Origin: an uncultured Clostridia bacterium
Lineage (GTDB): Bacteria > Bacillota > Clostridia > Christensenellales > Aristaeellaceae
Reading direction: 5' to 3'
DNA: 64,000 nucleotides
Assembly (NCBI GenBank): GCA_947166385.1
Contig: CAMVEB010000005.1
Span: forward strand, 100,658-164,657
Shown here: piece after piece, positions 1 through 8,510 of the stretch
How positions within the stretch are numbered: the stretch's first letter is position 1
Layout of the letters: each line of letters begins with the position of its first letter
Program-made: the position numbers and the translations under genes
Notes under the pieces: model-generated
Database searches by the model: none
What the model was told of the DNA's origin: nothing
The model's input: the letters and a program-made list of their open reading frames with translations, nothing else

Positions 1-37
1 CCAGCATGATGATGCTGGTTATTCTTTTCTTTGTCAT
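1..37 (-). CDS. Start of a sugar ABC transporter permease (partial)
   Basis: Only the first 12 codons are inside the window (MTKKRITSIIML, then cut by the left edge). An ATG at 37 follows a good ribosome site (GAGGTG, about 8 nt upstream) and begins 15 bases after the stop of the mglA-like ATPase gene. The residues look like a basic N-terminus leading into a membrane segment. In mgl operons the order is binding protein, ATPase, permease, so this is most likely the mglC-type permease. That is inferred from position; the visible residues alone do not identify it. Confidence 0.6.
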   Translation of the reverse strand, partial: MTKKRITSIIML

Positions 38-52
38 CTGTTCTTCACCTCA

Positions 53-1570
53 TCACACATACTTGGCCGCCAAAGCCATAATTGTTTCCTGTTCTCCTGG
101 AATGTCCCCGAAATCCTTTCCACGTTCCACAATCCCGGCCAGCTGTCCGTTGGACATAACCAGGATCCGGTCGCAGATACCAAGCAGCTCAGGCATTTCG
201 CTGGAAACCATCATCACGCCCTTGCCCTGTTCAGCCAGGTTCAGAATCAGCTGATAAATTTCATACTTGGCGCCAACGTCAATACCGCGGGTCGGCTCGT
301 CAAGCAGCAGCACATCCGGCTGGGTCAGCAGCCACCGTCCGATAATCACCTTCTGCTGGTTTCCGCCGGACAGGCTCTTGATGTGCGTTTTTTTGCTTGG
401 TGTCTTGACCTTGATAGAATCAATCACCCAGTCTGTATCCTTGTCCATCTTCTTGCCGTTCAGCAACGGTTTTCCGTACGTGTCCACGTTGGCAATCGTC
501 GCATTGAAGGTGATTGTATTCTCACCGAAAATACCGGTTGCCCGGCGTTCTTCCGTGATCAGGGCGAAGCCGTTCTTCCTGGCCTCGTCGGTGGTCACAT
601 TGTTGATGGGCTTCCCGTTCATCTCCACCGAGCCACCGCCCTTGGTGAAATAGCCGAACAGCGTGTTCAGCAGCTCTGTCCGGCGAGATCCCACCAGTCC
701 GGCCACGCCCAGTACCTCGCCCCGGTGCAGCTGGAAGTTAACATGGTGGCAGGTAGGTTCATACATGCCAGAGAAATCTTTCACATCCAGCAGGACTTCC
801 CCAATCTCGTTGTTCTTCGGCGGGAACTGGTTGGTCATTTCCCGGCCGACCATCAGCCTGATGATTTCTTCCTTGGTCAGTTCCGCCGCAGATTTCGTGG
901 CAATCCACTGACCATCACGCATAATGGTCACATCATCCGAAATTCGCAGGATTTCATCCATTTTGTGGCTGATGTAGATGATGCCGACGCCTTCTGCCGT
1001 CAGCCGGTTCATGATGCGGAACAGGTGTTCCACCTCATCCTCAGTGAGCGAGCTGGTCGGTTCATCCAGAACCAGGATCCGGGCATCATAGGAAACCGCC
1101 TTGGCGATTTCCACCATCTGCCGTTTGGACACGGACAGTTCTCCGATAATCTGTTTCGGATCCACATCAATCTCCAGTTTCTCGAAGACTGCCTTTGTAT
1201 CCGCATACATCTTTCTTGTGTCCACTGTGCCGATTTTTGTCGTCGGGAACCGGCCCAGCCACATATTCTCCATCACGTTGCGGCGCAGCACCTGGTTCAG
1301 TTCCTGGTGTACCATGGCAACGCCGTTGTCCAGTGCGTCCCGGGGGCTGGTGAATGTCACCGGCTTTCCGTCCATGGTGATGGTGCCGCTGTCCCGGGTA
1401 TAGATCCCGAACAGGCACTTCATCAGGGTCGACTTACCGGCTCCGTTCTCCCCCATCAGTGCGTGCACGGTACCGGAACGCAGCTGCAGCTTTGCGTGAT
1501 CCAGCGCTTTTACGCCGGGGAACGTCTTTTCGATGTCCAGCATTTCCAGCAGGTATTGATTCTCGGACAT
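53..1570 (-). CDS. mglA: Galactose/methyl-galactoside-type sugar ABC transporter, tandem ATP-binding protein
   Basis: A 505-residue CUT2-family ATPase with two ABC domains, the normal length for MglA/RbsA. The N-terminal half has Walker [10 protein letters not shown] near residue 40, a signature-like LSVSKRQ near 145 and Walker [11 protein letters not shown]. The C-terminal half has the usual degenerate P-loop (GLVGSRRTE) and a strong signature LSGGNQQKV followed by [13 protein letters not shown]. It would energise uptake of a galactose-like sugar at the inner face of the membrane. It follows the MglB-like binding protein gene by 133 bases, with a perfect stem-loop between them, and precedes a permease start. 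The mgl name rests on the calcium loop of the partner binding protein; the substrate could be another hexose. Confidence 0.9.
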   Translation of the reverse strand: MSENQYLLEMLDIEKTFPGVKALDHAKLQLRSGTVHALMGENGAGKSTLMKCLFGIYTRDSGTITMDGKPVTFTSPRDALDNGVAMVHQELNQVLRRNVMENMWLGRFPTTKIGTVDTRKMYADTKAVFEKLEIDVDPKQIIGELSVSKRQMVEIAKAVSYDARILVLDEPTSSLTEDEVEHLFRIMNRLTAEGVGIIYISHKMDEILRISDDVTIMRDGQWIATKSAAELTKEEIIRLMVGREMTNQFPPKNNEIGEVLLDVKDFSGMYEPTCHHVNFQLHRGEVLGVAGLVGSRRTELLNTLFGYFTKGGGSVEMNGKPINNVTTDEARKNGFALITEERRATGIFGENTITFNATIANVDTYGKPLLNGKKMDKDTDWVIDSIKVKTPSKKTHIKSLSGGNQQKVIIGRWLLTQPDVLLLDEPTRGIDVGAKYEIYQLILNLAEQGKGVMMVSSEMPELLGICDRILVMSNGQLAGIVERGKDFGDIPGEQETIMALAAKYV

Positions 1571-1639
1571 GTCTCAACCTCACCACTTTTCAGCTTGATT
1601 GTTGTTCATAACCGGTACAGACTGTTTTTTCTTAAAACA

Positions 1640-1667
1640 GGTTCCGGCGGCCGAAGCCGCCGGAACC
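1640..1667 (-). promoter_or_regulatory. Perfect 12-bp stem-loop with UUCG tetraloop between binding-protein and ATPase genes
   Basis: On the transcribed strand the arms GGTTCCGGCGGC and GCCGCCGGAACC are perfectly complementary and close a TTCG loop flanked by C and G, which is the very stable cUUCGg tetraloop. The stem begins about 37 bases after the mglB stop. The bases after it (TGTTTTAAG) are only weakly T-rich. The likely role is a partial terminator or a 3' stabiliser that keeps binding-protein mRNA more abundant than the ATPase/permease message, as in other ABC operons. The role is inferred; the structure is plain in the sequence. Confidence 0.75.
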
Positions 1668-1703
1668 CTTTGACTTCAATGGTTCTAACGATAGAAGCGG
1701 AAA

Positions 1704-2741
1704 TTACTTCAGGCTGTCAGCGGTGATCTTCGCATACGGAATGTAAGTGGAGACACCGTCGTCATTCACTTTGTAGTTCAGACCGTCGGCCCATACACCG
1801 TTCAGCAGGTAGTTCATCATGATGCGGATGTTGGCTTCGCCCATGGCGTCGCCGTCCTGCTTCACGGACGCAGTCATTCTGCCGGCCTTGATGGCTTCGA
1901 TCGCGGCTTCGGTCGCGTCGACGCCGATAACGGTGATGGAAGGATCGCCTTCGTTGCCGGTGTTGTAGCCGGTTTCGTTCAGAGCGGCGATGACGCCCAG
2001 CGCCATGTCGTCATTGTTGGCGAAGACCAGTTCAATTTCAGGATGAGAAGCCCAGGTGGCCTTCATTGCGTCGTTGGCTTTGCCGGTATCCCAGTCAGCC
2101 ACGATGATGTCGGTAACCATTTCCAGCGGAACGCCCAGTTCCTTGGCGGTCTCTTCAGAGTACTGGGTACGGGCGATCGCTTCGGGGTTGTTGGCAACAC
2201 CCTTGAATTCCACAAACTGGATCTTGCCGTCGCCGTTCTTGTCAATGGACTGATCCGCAGCCCACAGATCGGCCAGGATTTCGCCCTGCATGTCGCCGGC
2301 TTCACGCGGCAGCGTGCCGATAAAGAAGGCGCCGGAGTTCTTCACAACGGATTCGTAGGTCTCTTCAGACGGCGGAATGTTGTAGAACAGGAAGGGGATC
2401 TTCGCCTCGGTCAGCTTGTCCACCAGAACCTGTCCGCCGGCCGGCTCCGCCAGGTTGATAATCACGAAATCGGGGTTCTTGCCGATCAGCTGGTCGCACT
2501 GCTCAACCTGCTTGGCCATGTCGTCACCGGCATCCTGCATATCGAGGTTGATCTTTACGCCCAGTTCATCGCCGACTTTTTCCGCCCAGTCCATCATGCC
2601 CTTACGGACAGTGGAGCCATAGGTGTCGTCAAATTTCCAGACGAGTACGCCAACGTTGTACTCAGTCTTTGCTTCCGCGAAAACCGCGGTGCAGCTCAGC
2701 GCCAGAACCAGCGCCAGAACCAGGGCTACGAGTTTCTTCAT
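1704..2741 (-). CDS. mglB: Galactose/glucose-type sugar-binding lipoprotein or periplasmic-type binding protein
   Basis: A 345-residue secreted substrate-binding protein of the ribose/galactose (Peripla_BP_4) family. Residues 1-23 form a signal peptide (MKK, then an Ala/Leu/Val core ending in AVFAEA). No lipobox cysteine is evident, although AlaLeuSerCys occurs inside the core. Near residue 165 lies DKNGDGKIQ, an EF-hand-like calcium loop also found in MglB galactose/glucose-binding proteins; this is the main reason for the mgl call. The start ATG has AAGGAGG about 9 nt upstream. It is the first gene of the importer at the left edge, with its own promoter in the gap before miaA. Sugar specificity needs testing. 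Confidence 0.88.
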   Translation of the reverse strand: MKKLVALVLALVLALSCTAVFAEAKTEYNVGVLVWKFDDTYGSTVRKGMMDWAEKVGDELGVKINLDMQDAGDDMAKQVEQCDQLIGKNPDFVIINLAEPAGGQVLVDKLTEAKIPFLFYNIPPSEETYESVVKNSGAFFIGTLPREAGDMQGEILADLWAADQSIDKNGDGKIQFVEFKGVANNPEAIARTQYSEETAKELGVPLEMVTDIIVADWDTGKANDAMKATWASHPEIELVFANNDDMALGVIAALNETGYNTGNEGDPSITVIGVDATEAAIEAIKAGRMTASVKQDGDAMGEANIRIMMNYLLNGVWADGLNYKVNDDGVSTYIPYAKITADSLK

Positions 2742-2852
2742 GTGGGAATCCTCCTTGTATTGATTTATTCAAAGGGCTTCTGCCCCTGAATCCGATTGGA
2801 AAAATGTCCCATTCCGCCTGTTTTGAAACCAAATTGGCAAAATCTATAATTC

Positions 2853-2880
2853 ATTCTACTCATGATTTGCTCCCTGTCAA
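2853..2880 (-). promoter_or_regulatory. Sigma-A promoter of the mglBA operon
   Basis: On the minus strand TTGACA (2875-2880) is followed after 16 bases by TAGAAT (2853-2858). It lies about 110 bases upstream of the mglB start, and no other gene on that strand lies between. Confidence 0.7.
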
Positions 2881-2981
2881 GTTGTTTTTCATTTTCTGTT
2901 TTTTCATTTTTATTTGTTTCAGTTGCTTTCCCTTGCGGTATCTTCCCCGGTTATGGTATCATCCATCCGGAGGAATTCGAA

Positions 2982-3872
2982 ATGCTGCCAAAGATGATTG
3001 TCATTGAGGGAACCAACGCTTCTGGAAAAAGCGCTATCGGGGTGGAACTGGCCCGTCGCTTCGGAGGAGAAATCATCTCCGCCGATTCCCGTCAGGTTTA
3101 CTTACGCCTGGATCTCGGTTCCGGAAAAATCACGCCGGAGGAGATGCGGGGCGTTCCCCATCATCTGCTGGATGTGCGCAAGCCGGGAGAATTCTTTTCC
3201 ATGGCCGATTTCCAGCGCCTGAGCTATAAGGCGATTGACGGCATTCTCTCCCGGGGGCATCTTCCTTTCCTCGTTGGCGGAACCGGATTGTATGTGGACG
3301 CTGTCGCTGACGGATATAATCTCAGCGACCGGGCACCTGATCACGCTCTCCGGGAACATCTGGAAACCTTTGATACCCCTGCTCTATATGAAATGCTGAA
3401 GCAGAAACTGCCGGATACAGACATAGATCCCCGCAACCGCCACCGCGTCATGCGCGCTCTGGAGCGTCTGGAGGCGGACGATTACCATCCTGCAGGGAAA
3501 ACGCCGCGTTTCACATTGCTGAAGCTGGGCATCACCTGGCCGCGGGAAATCCTGAAACAGCGGATTGACGAGCGGCTGGAGAAGCGTCTGCAGCAGGGCA
3601 TGGTGGACGAGGTCAGAGCCCTCCTGGAGGAAGGAACCTCCGAAGAGTTTCTGATTAAGCTCGGCCTGGAATACAAGTACCTGACCTGGTACCTGACCGG
3701 AAAAATCACCTATGAACAGATGGTGGAGGAGCTGGGCAACGCAATCAAAAAGTTTGCCAAACGCCAGATGACCTGGTTTCGCCGGGATCCCCGGATCATC
3801 TGGCTGGACATGTCCGCAGACCCTGTCTCCGAAGCCACCAGGTTCATCGAATCTTTCCTGGCGCAGGGATGA
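2982..3872 (+). CDS. miaA: tRNA dimethylallyltransferase
   Basis: MiaA adds a dimethylallyl group to A37 of tRNAs that read codons starting with U. The 296-residue product has a P-loop GTNASGKS near residue 10, the DSRQVY substrate motif near 35, GGTGLYV near 105 and the conserved RNRHRVMRALE segment. The P-loop differs from the usual GPTASGKT. The reading frame is open for 40 codons further upstream, but ATG 2982 has GGAGG 7 nt before it and starts exactly at the family N-terminus, so the longer form is rejected. It stands alone on the plus strand and overlaps the convergent GH31 gene by 29 bases at the 3' ends. Confidence 0.92.
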   Translation: MLPKMIVIEGTNASGKSAIGVELARRFGGEIISADSRQVYLRLDLGSGKITPEEMRGVPHHLLDVRKPGEFFSMADFQRLSYKAIDGILSRGHLPFLVGGTGLYVDAVADGYNLSDRAPDHALREHLETFDTPALYEMLKQKLPDTDIDPRNRHRVMRALERLEADDYHPAGKTPRFTLLKLGITWPREILKQRIDERLEKRLQQGMVDEVRALLEEGTSEEFLIKLGLEYKYLTWYLTGKITYEQMVEELGNAIKKFAKRQMTWFRRDPRIIWLDMSADPVSEATRFIESFLAQG

Positions 3873-6027
3873 CCTTCATTTCCGTTCCGTCATACCGGAC
3901 TTTCTGTGCTGTTTGCGTACCGTCCGGCTGAATCATTATCACCGTGATGGAAATCGCTTCCGGCATTTTTCCCTCTGCCGCGCGAATCGTCAGTTCTTTC
4001 CGGTCATCCCGGTATTCCAATCCAACCGTCACGCCGTTTCCATAGCCGTCGCCCGTGTCGTCATAGCAGTCAAATGTGCCGTCCGTCCCGCCGAATATCC
4101 GGATCTTCCGGGTCAGAAACGGCAGGTCCTCCGCGCACTGTGCACCTTCCGCCTCCGGCAGAATGCCGCCCGCGCGGATATAAACGGCCCAGCGGCAGAT
4201 TGGCGTCGGAACGCTGATCCGCCGTCCGCCTTCTGTATATTTCTCTGTAAACAAGTCATACCATCCGCCGGCCGGCAGAAGCACTTCCGTCCGGTTTCCG
4301 CCGTCATTCAGCGGTCTGGTCACCGGTTTTACAAGCAGCATGTCCCCCAGCATGTACTGATCATCAACCGGAGCCAGCTCCTTTTCTTCCGGAAAAGCCG
4401 TCATCATCGCCCTGATCATCGGCAATCCGTCCCGGCAGGCCTGCGCAGCCGTCGCATACAGGTACGGCATCAGCCGGTACCTCAGTGCGATGGTATCCCG
4501 CAGGCACCTGTATTCCCAGCTGTCTTCCCCGCCAAACTGCCAGGGTTCACGCGGCGTATCCGTCCCATGCGATCGGAAAACCGGCAGCATGCTTCCGAAC
4601 TGGAACCAACGGAGATACAGTTCCCGGTATCCGGGATCCTTGACGCCTTCCTGATAATCCCCACGCCAGAACCAAGGTTCCTTCCTTCCGACAAAAAAGG
4701 CTCCGATATCCAGCGTCCACCAGCAGATCCCGCTGCATGCCGTCCGGATTGCTTCCGTCACCTGCTTTCGAAGTACATCCCAGCGAGCTGCCACATCGCC
4801 TGACCACAGGATGACTCCCAATGCGCTGGAATTCGGCCCGCCGCTGCGTGAAAGAATCACCGGCCGCTTTTCCGGAATATCCTTCCGCCAGTGATCATAA
4901 AGGCCGCGCAGGTGTGCAGCACCGTAGTCATTCAGCCTTTCCGGATCCATGCGCACCTCAGAAGCTTCCGTGATCAGGCGCATCCGTTCATCCTCACTCC
5001 GTTTTTCTGAGCCGCACCAGTCCGGATCCGTAATGGGCTCATCGCTGTCACACCACAACGCGTCCACCCCGCCGCTGATCCAGTATCGTTTGCATTGTTC
5101 CCAGTACATTTCCCGCGCTTCATCGGAAAACGCGTCATAGATCTGGCTTCCGGGCAGAAACAGCCCGGCTTTTTCAAACTCGTTGCAGTCCTGTCCGCAG
5201 ACAGTATTAGGCCAAACGGATACCATCCAGTGCACCTTCATCTCGTGCAGTGTGTCTGTCAGCGCGCGGATGTCCGGAAAGCGTTCCGGGTCCGGCATTT
5301 TATCGCCCCAGCATCCCTCGCGCCAGCTGCACCAGTCGAGCACGATACAATCAAGCCCGATCCCCAGCCGTCGGAATTCAGCTGCCGTATCTGTCAGCTC
5401 CGCAGCCGTTTTATACCTCTCTTTCGACTGGATATACCCGTAAGCCCATTTTGGCAGCAGCGCCGGCTTTCCGGTCAGCATGGCCAGTTTTTTCAATACT
5501 TCCGCACAGTTTACCGCCCGGATGACAACATAGGAGATTTCCTTCGCGGCATCCAGCGCAAACACAAAGCCATTCCCTTCTCCGCGATAACGCATGGCAC
5601 AGCCCGCCTCGATCAGCAGACCCCACCCGGCACTGCACAGCAGGAAAGGAATGGCGATTTTCATATTATGCTGGTACAGTCGTTCCTCCCGCCGGCTATA
5701 GTCAAATATCCCGTCCTCATGCTGCCCAAGCCCGGTCAGAATCTCTCCATCCCGGCACGCAAAGCGCAGTTCCGCAGAATGGCTGATCCGGAGCAGCCGC
5801 CGCTCGTTCCCGTCAAACGCAATGACATCGCCGTTGGCAGTCTGTCGGAGCTTCCCTTCTCCGGCCGTGGGCGCCATGCGGTAAACCGGCCGTTCAGTGC
5901 AGTTAAAACCGGTCTGCCGCAGGAACTCGCCGCCTTCGTCAGCAAACACAATCGATTCAAAGACTGCATCCTCCGCCGGCTGCAGAATGATCCGGGTCAC
6001 CCCGGCGGACAGTTCGGTTCTCTTCAT
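3844..6027 (-). CDS. Glycoside hydrolase family 31 (alpha-glucosidase/alpha-xylosidase type)
   Basis: A 727-residue GH31 (beta/alpha)8-barrel enzyme without a signal peptide, so probably intracellular. The barrel begins near residue 195 with KWAYGYIQSKERY. GLDCIVLDWCSW follows, then the catalytic nucleophile motif ALWCDSDEP (family WxDxxE) near 325, and RSGGPNSSALGVILWSGD near 395, which supplies the general acid region. A beta-sandwich domain ends the protein. It would cleave alpha-linked glucosides or xylosides brought in by the flanking importers. It is the last gene of a three-gene operon with two dehydrogenases (28-base gap to the one before). The exact substrate cannot be read from the sequence. 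Confidence 0.9.
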   Translation of the reverse strand: MKRTELSAGVTRIILQPAEDAVFESIVFADEGGEFLRQTGFNCTERPVYRMAPTAGEGKLRQTANGDVIAFDGNERRLLRISHSAELRFACRDGEILTGLGQHEDGIFDYSRREERLYQHNMKIAIPFLLCSAGWGLLIEAGCAMRYRGEGNGFVFALDAAKEISYVVIRAVNCAEVLKKLAMLTGKPALLPKWAYGYIQSKERYKTAAELTDTAAEFRRLGIGLDCIVLDWCSWREGCWGDKMPDPERFPDIRALTDTLHEMKVHWMVSVWPNTVCGQDCNEFEKAGLFLPGSQIYDAFSDEAREMYWEQCKRYWISGGVDALWCDSDEPITDPDWCGSEKRSEDERMRLITEASEVRMDPERLNDYGAAHLRGLYDHWRKDIPEKRPVILSRSGGPNSSALGVILWSGDVAARWDVLRKQVTEAIRTACSGICWWTLDIGAFFVGRKEPWFWRGDYQEGVKDPGYRELYLRWFQFGSMLPVFRSHGTDTPREPWQFGGEDSWEYRCLRDTIALRYRLMPYLYATAAQACRDGLPMIRAMMTAFPEEKELAPVDDQYMLGDMLLVKPVTRPLNDGGNRTEVLLPAGGWYDLFTEKYTEGGRRISVPTPICRWAVYIRAGGILPEAEGAQCAEDLPFLTRKIRIFGGTDGTFDCYDDTGDGYGNGVTVGLEYRDDRKELTIRAAEGKMPEAISITVIMIQPDGTQTAQKVRYDGTEMKVIPAPGKIR

Positions 6028-6054
6028 CCCTGTACCTCGTTTATTTCGTTCTGG

Positions 6055-7086
6055 TTATCCGTTCCGGTCGCCCGCAAAGCGCAGAAGCACTTTTTCCAGG
6101 CTGCCGTCGTTGTGCACGAGCGCGTCAAACGCTTTCGCGGCATCCGGATAGTCGTATTCCGCGCTGATCATTTTTTCCAGTGGCAGCCCGCTTTCAGACA
6201 CCATGGCGATCAGGCTGTCAAAGTCCCGTGTAAAGGCATTCCGGCTGCCGAAAACATTCAGTTCCTTTTTCAGCAGGATGGAATGGACGAAGGTCGTCTC
6301 CTTCTTTCCGTTCCCGATCAGGATGATGTTTGCTCCCTGACAGGCCTGGTCGATACAGTTCAGGAAAGCCTCTGGCCGTCCGCATGCCTCCACGCACACA
6401 TCAAATCCCCGGCCTCCGGTAAACTGCGCCAGTTGCTCCTGCCATCCATCCTTTCCTGTGTTCACCGTATGATCCGCGCCAAAGCTTTTTGCATTTTCCA
6501 GCCGGCCGTCCAGCAAATCGCAGATCGTGACCTCCGCGCCTTTTGCTTTTGCAGCCATCAGCGCAAAAGTGCCGATCGGTCCCGCGCCCATGATGACCAG
6601 TCTGTCACCTTCGTGGATTTCGCACCGGCTGATCGCATGTTGTCCGATGGCAAAAGGCTCAATCAGCGCCAGCCGGCGTCCGCTCATCCCATGCCCGGGA
6701 ATCAGCCGTTCTACCGGCATCGTGATAAATTCCCGGTAAGCGCCGTCCCGCTGTACGCCCATGGTCTGGTTGTCTTCGCAGGCGTTCACCAGCCCCTTCC
6801 GGCACGCGTAGCATGTCCCGCAGTTGAAATAAGGATTGCAGGTAATCACATCCCCGGCTTTCAATCCTTTGTCGTTTTTCGGTACAGAGACGATCCGCGC
6901 GGAAAACTCATGCCCGGGAATCCGGGGATAGGTGGTAAATGGTTGGTTTCCCGTGAAGCTTGCCACATCCGCACCGCAGATCCCGCAGAACAGCACCTGC
7001 AGCAGTGCCTCGCCCGCCTTGGCTTCCGGCATCGGCATATCAATGATATCAATTTTGTACGGTTCCGGGATTGCAATAGCTTTCAT
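6055..7086 (-). CDS. Zinc-dependent medium-chain alcohol/polyol dehydrogenase
   Basis: A 343-residue MDR-superfamily NAD(P)-dependent dehydrogenase of the sorbitol/threonine dehydrogenase branch. The catalytic zinc site is visible as CGICGAD (residues 34-40) and GHEF near 62. The structural zinc site has four cysteines in NCGTCYACRKGLVNAC near 95-110. A Rossmann GAGPIG motif lies near 168. It sits between another MDR enzyme and the GH31 glycosidase on one transcript, which suggests oxidation of a sugar or polyol released by the glycosidase. The start ATG has AAAGGGGGA upstream. The substrate is unknown; galactitol- or iditol-type dehydrogenases are the nearest family types I recognise. Confidence 0.85.
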   Translation of the reverse strand: MKAIAIPEPYKIDIIDMPMPEAKAGEALLQVLFCGICGADVASFTGNQPFTTYPRIPGHEFSARIVSVPKNDKGLKAGDVITCNPYFNCGTCYACRKGLVNACEDNQTMGVQRDGAYREFITMPVERLIPGHGMSGRRLALIEPFAIGQHAISRCEIHEGDRLVIMGAGPIGTFALMAAKAKGAEVTICDLLDGRLENAKSFGADHTVNTGKDGWQEQLAQFTGGRGFDVCVEACGRPEAFLNCIDQACQGANIILIGNGKKETTFVHSILLKKELNVFGSRNAFTRDFDSLIAMVSESGLPLEKMISAEYDYPDAAKAFDALVHNDGSLEKVLLRFAGDRNG

Positions 7087-7101
7087 GGATCTTCCCCCTT
7101 T

Positions 7102-8319
7102 TTACCGGTTCATGTCGATTCTAGCCGGATTCCAGATCACCGCGGTCTTCATCGGTGCATTCTTGCTGTATATTCTGTTCTCATAGGCGCTGATGGGATC
7201 CGCGGTAAACTCGTCCCGATCGATCAGTTCAACAATCTCGTTATACCGGCTCACAGCCAGCATCTCAATGGCTTTCTCCATATGATCCTGCCTGAAGTTG
7301 ATGGATCCGAAAATCAGGTGATTCTCAAATCCGAACGGCATTGTATCGAAGGTAATCCTCGGCCCCAGGGAAAAGCTGTTATAAATGCCGTTGCACCCCA
7401 GCACCTTCTGTTCGAAGGCAATCTGATGTTCCAGATTCGTTCCGCTCACGCCGATAAAGCATGTGGCTCTTCCGCCCAGCGCCTGCCGGATCGCGTCCGC
7501 CATGTCCGCCGGTTCCCCGAAGGTGTTCCGTACGTAAACCGCGTCCGTCTGTTCCAGCGCGAAGCGAACCTTCAGGCTGTCCTTCGGGCTGCGTGCCACA
7601 AATACAATCCTCGCGTCAGGATGTGCCTGGTGAATCACATCTCCGATGAACATTCCTGTCGTTCCCAGGCCGAAGATGACCGTCCGCCCGAAAATCTCAT
7701 CCGCGGCAAACTTCCGTGCTTCTTCCATGCCGCATCCGCGCCGCCGGACTGTCTGCCGGAACCAGTGGGCAGATCCCAGGTCCTCCATCCGTTCCAGCTG
7801 GAACAGCATGCATCCAAAAGGATCTGGAAAAACCATCTTTTTCGCAAAGGAAAGATCCAGTTTTCCGTCCGACACATGTCCGTCCGGAATTTTCAACAGC
7901 ATATCCGGATTCACATACATCCTGTCGCAGAAAAGCCCATCCGCCTGATCGCATCCGTACTCGAAGTAGGTTTCGTCCTCCGTGTACCGGGTGGGATCGA
8001 CGCTGTCCCCGCCACGAATCAGAACGATCGCGAACCGGTTCTGTTCAGGAACCCATACCACACCCTCGTGGCCGTTGATCAGCCGCTGCTGTCCTGCAGG
8101 AAATTTCGCGCCCAGTCGGCCTTCCCGGCCCATTCGCATCAGTTCGTAATCCGTCCCGCAGAAGCCGATGATAACCGGGTGTACCTCGATGCCTTCTTTT
8201 TTCGGTTCACCCCGCAAACGCTGTCGCGGCGGATTGATCAGTTCCACCTCTCCGTAAACCAGTGGCTTTTTCGCGTCATTTTGGAAATATGTTCCGTAAA
8301 TCTTTCCCGCAGTTGCCAT
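7102..8319 (-). CDS. Glucose-1-dehydrogenase-like zinc MDR oxidoreductase
   Basis: A 405-residue medium-chain dehydrogenase resembling sugar (glucose/galactose) 1-dehydrogenases. Residues near 47-53 give IIGFCGTDYE, the catalytic zinc ligand region of this subfamily, followed by GHEGVVWV near 80. A nucleotide-binding segment VIFGLGTTGMFIGDV lies near 215. It is longer than ordinary alcohol dehydrogenases. ATG 8319 is chosen because AAAGGGAAGG precedes it by about 8 nt; a TTG seven codons upstream is open but lacks a better site. It is the first gene of the dehydrogenase-dehydrogenase-GH31 operon, so it may oxidise an aldose before further catabolism. Confidence 0.78.
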   Translation of the reverse strand: MATAGKIYGTYFQNDAKKPLVYGEVELINPPRQRLRGEPKKEGIEVHPVIIGFCGTDYELMRMGREGRLGAKFPAGQQRLINGHEGVVWVPEQNRFAIVLIRGGDSVDPTRYTEDETYFEYGCDQADGLFCDRMYVNPDMLLKIPDGHVSDGKLDLSFAKKMVFPDPFGCMLFQLERMEDLGSAHWFRQTVRRRGCGMEEARKFAADEIFGRTVIFGLGTTGMFIGDVIHQAHPDARIVFVARSPKDSLKVRFALEQTDAVYVRNTFGEPADMADAIRQALGGRATCFIGVSGTNLEHQIAFEQKVLGCNGIYNSFSLGPRITFDTMPFGFENHLIFGSINFRQDHMEKAIEMLAVSRYNEIVELIDRDEFTADPISAYENRIYSKNAPMKTAVIWNPARIDMNR

Positions 8320-8392
8320 GTGACAATCCTTCCCTTTCAAAAAAATGAAAGCCTCACAATGATGATTATTGCATGATCTGTGCCGGTTTGAA

Positions 8393-8414
8393 TGTTTTTT
8401 GATTGTTTTTGAGT
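8393..8414. repeat. Adjacent 11-base direct repeats upstream of the dehydrogenase operon
   Basis: TGTTTTTTGAT (8393-8403) is followed directly by TGTTTTTGAGT (8404-8414). The spacing of one helical turn is what a regulator bound as a tandem dimer would use. The repeats lie about 75-95 bases upstream of the start at 8319. No regulator gene is next to them. This could also be plain A/T-tract DNA. Confidence 0.3.
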
Positions 8415-8441
8415 TTGCATGAAACCAGATTTCTCCGGATA

Positions 8442-8481
8442 AAAGGAACTGGCCGCCTTCAGTCCGGCAGCCAGTTCCTTT
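8442..8481 (-). terminator. Terminator of the second sugar ABC operon
   Basis: The arms AAAGGAACTGGC and GCCAGTTCCTTT pair perfectly over 12 bases, with an inner GCC/GGC stem in the loop. On the minus strand the stem is followed by TTTTATC. It lies 30 bases after the stop of the last permease gene. Confidence 0.8.
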
Positions 8482-8510
8482 GGTTCACCATGGTCCTGTA
8501 TAAGCAGTCA

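Noticed and set aside
2862..2981. N-terminal extension of miaA
   Set aside because: The 40 extra codons encode a Phe-rich stretch with no ribosome site, and they overlap the mglB promoter on the other strand; the family start is at 2982.
5095..8376. A 1093-codon open frame on the plus strand
   Set aside because: It lies antisense to GH31 and two dehydrogenase genes that have clear family motifs, has a Pro/His/Arg-rich composition typical of a GC-rich shadow frame, and lacks a ribosome site.
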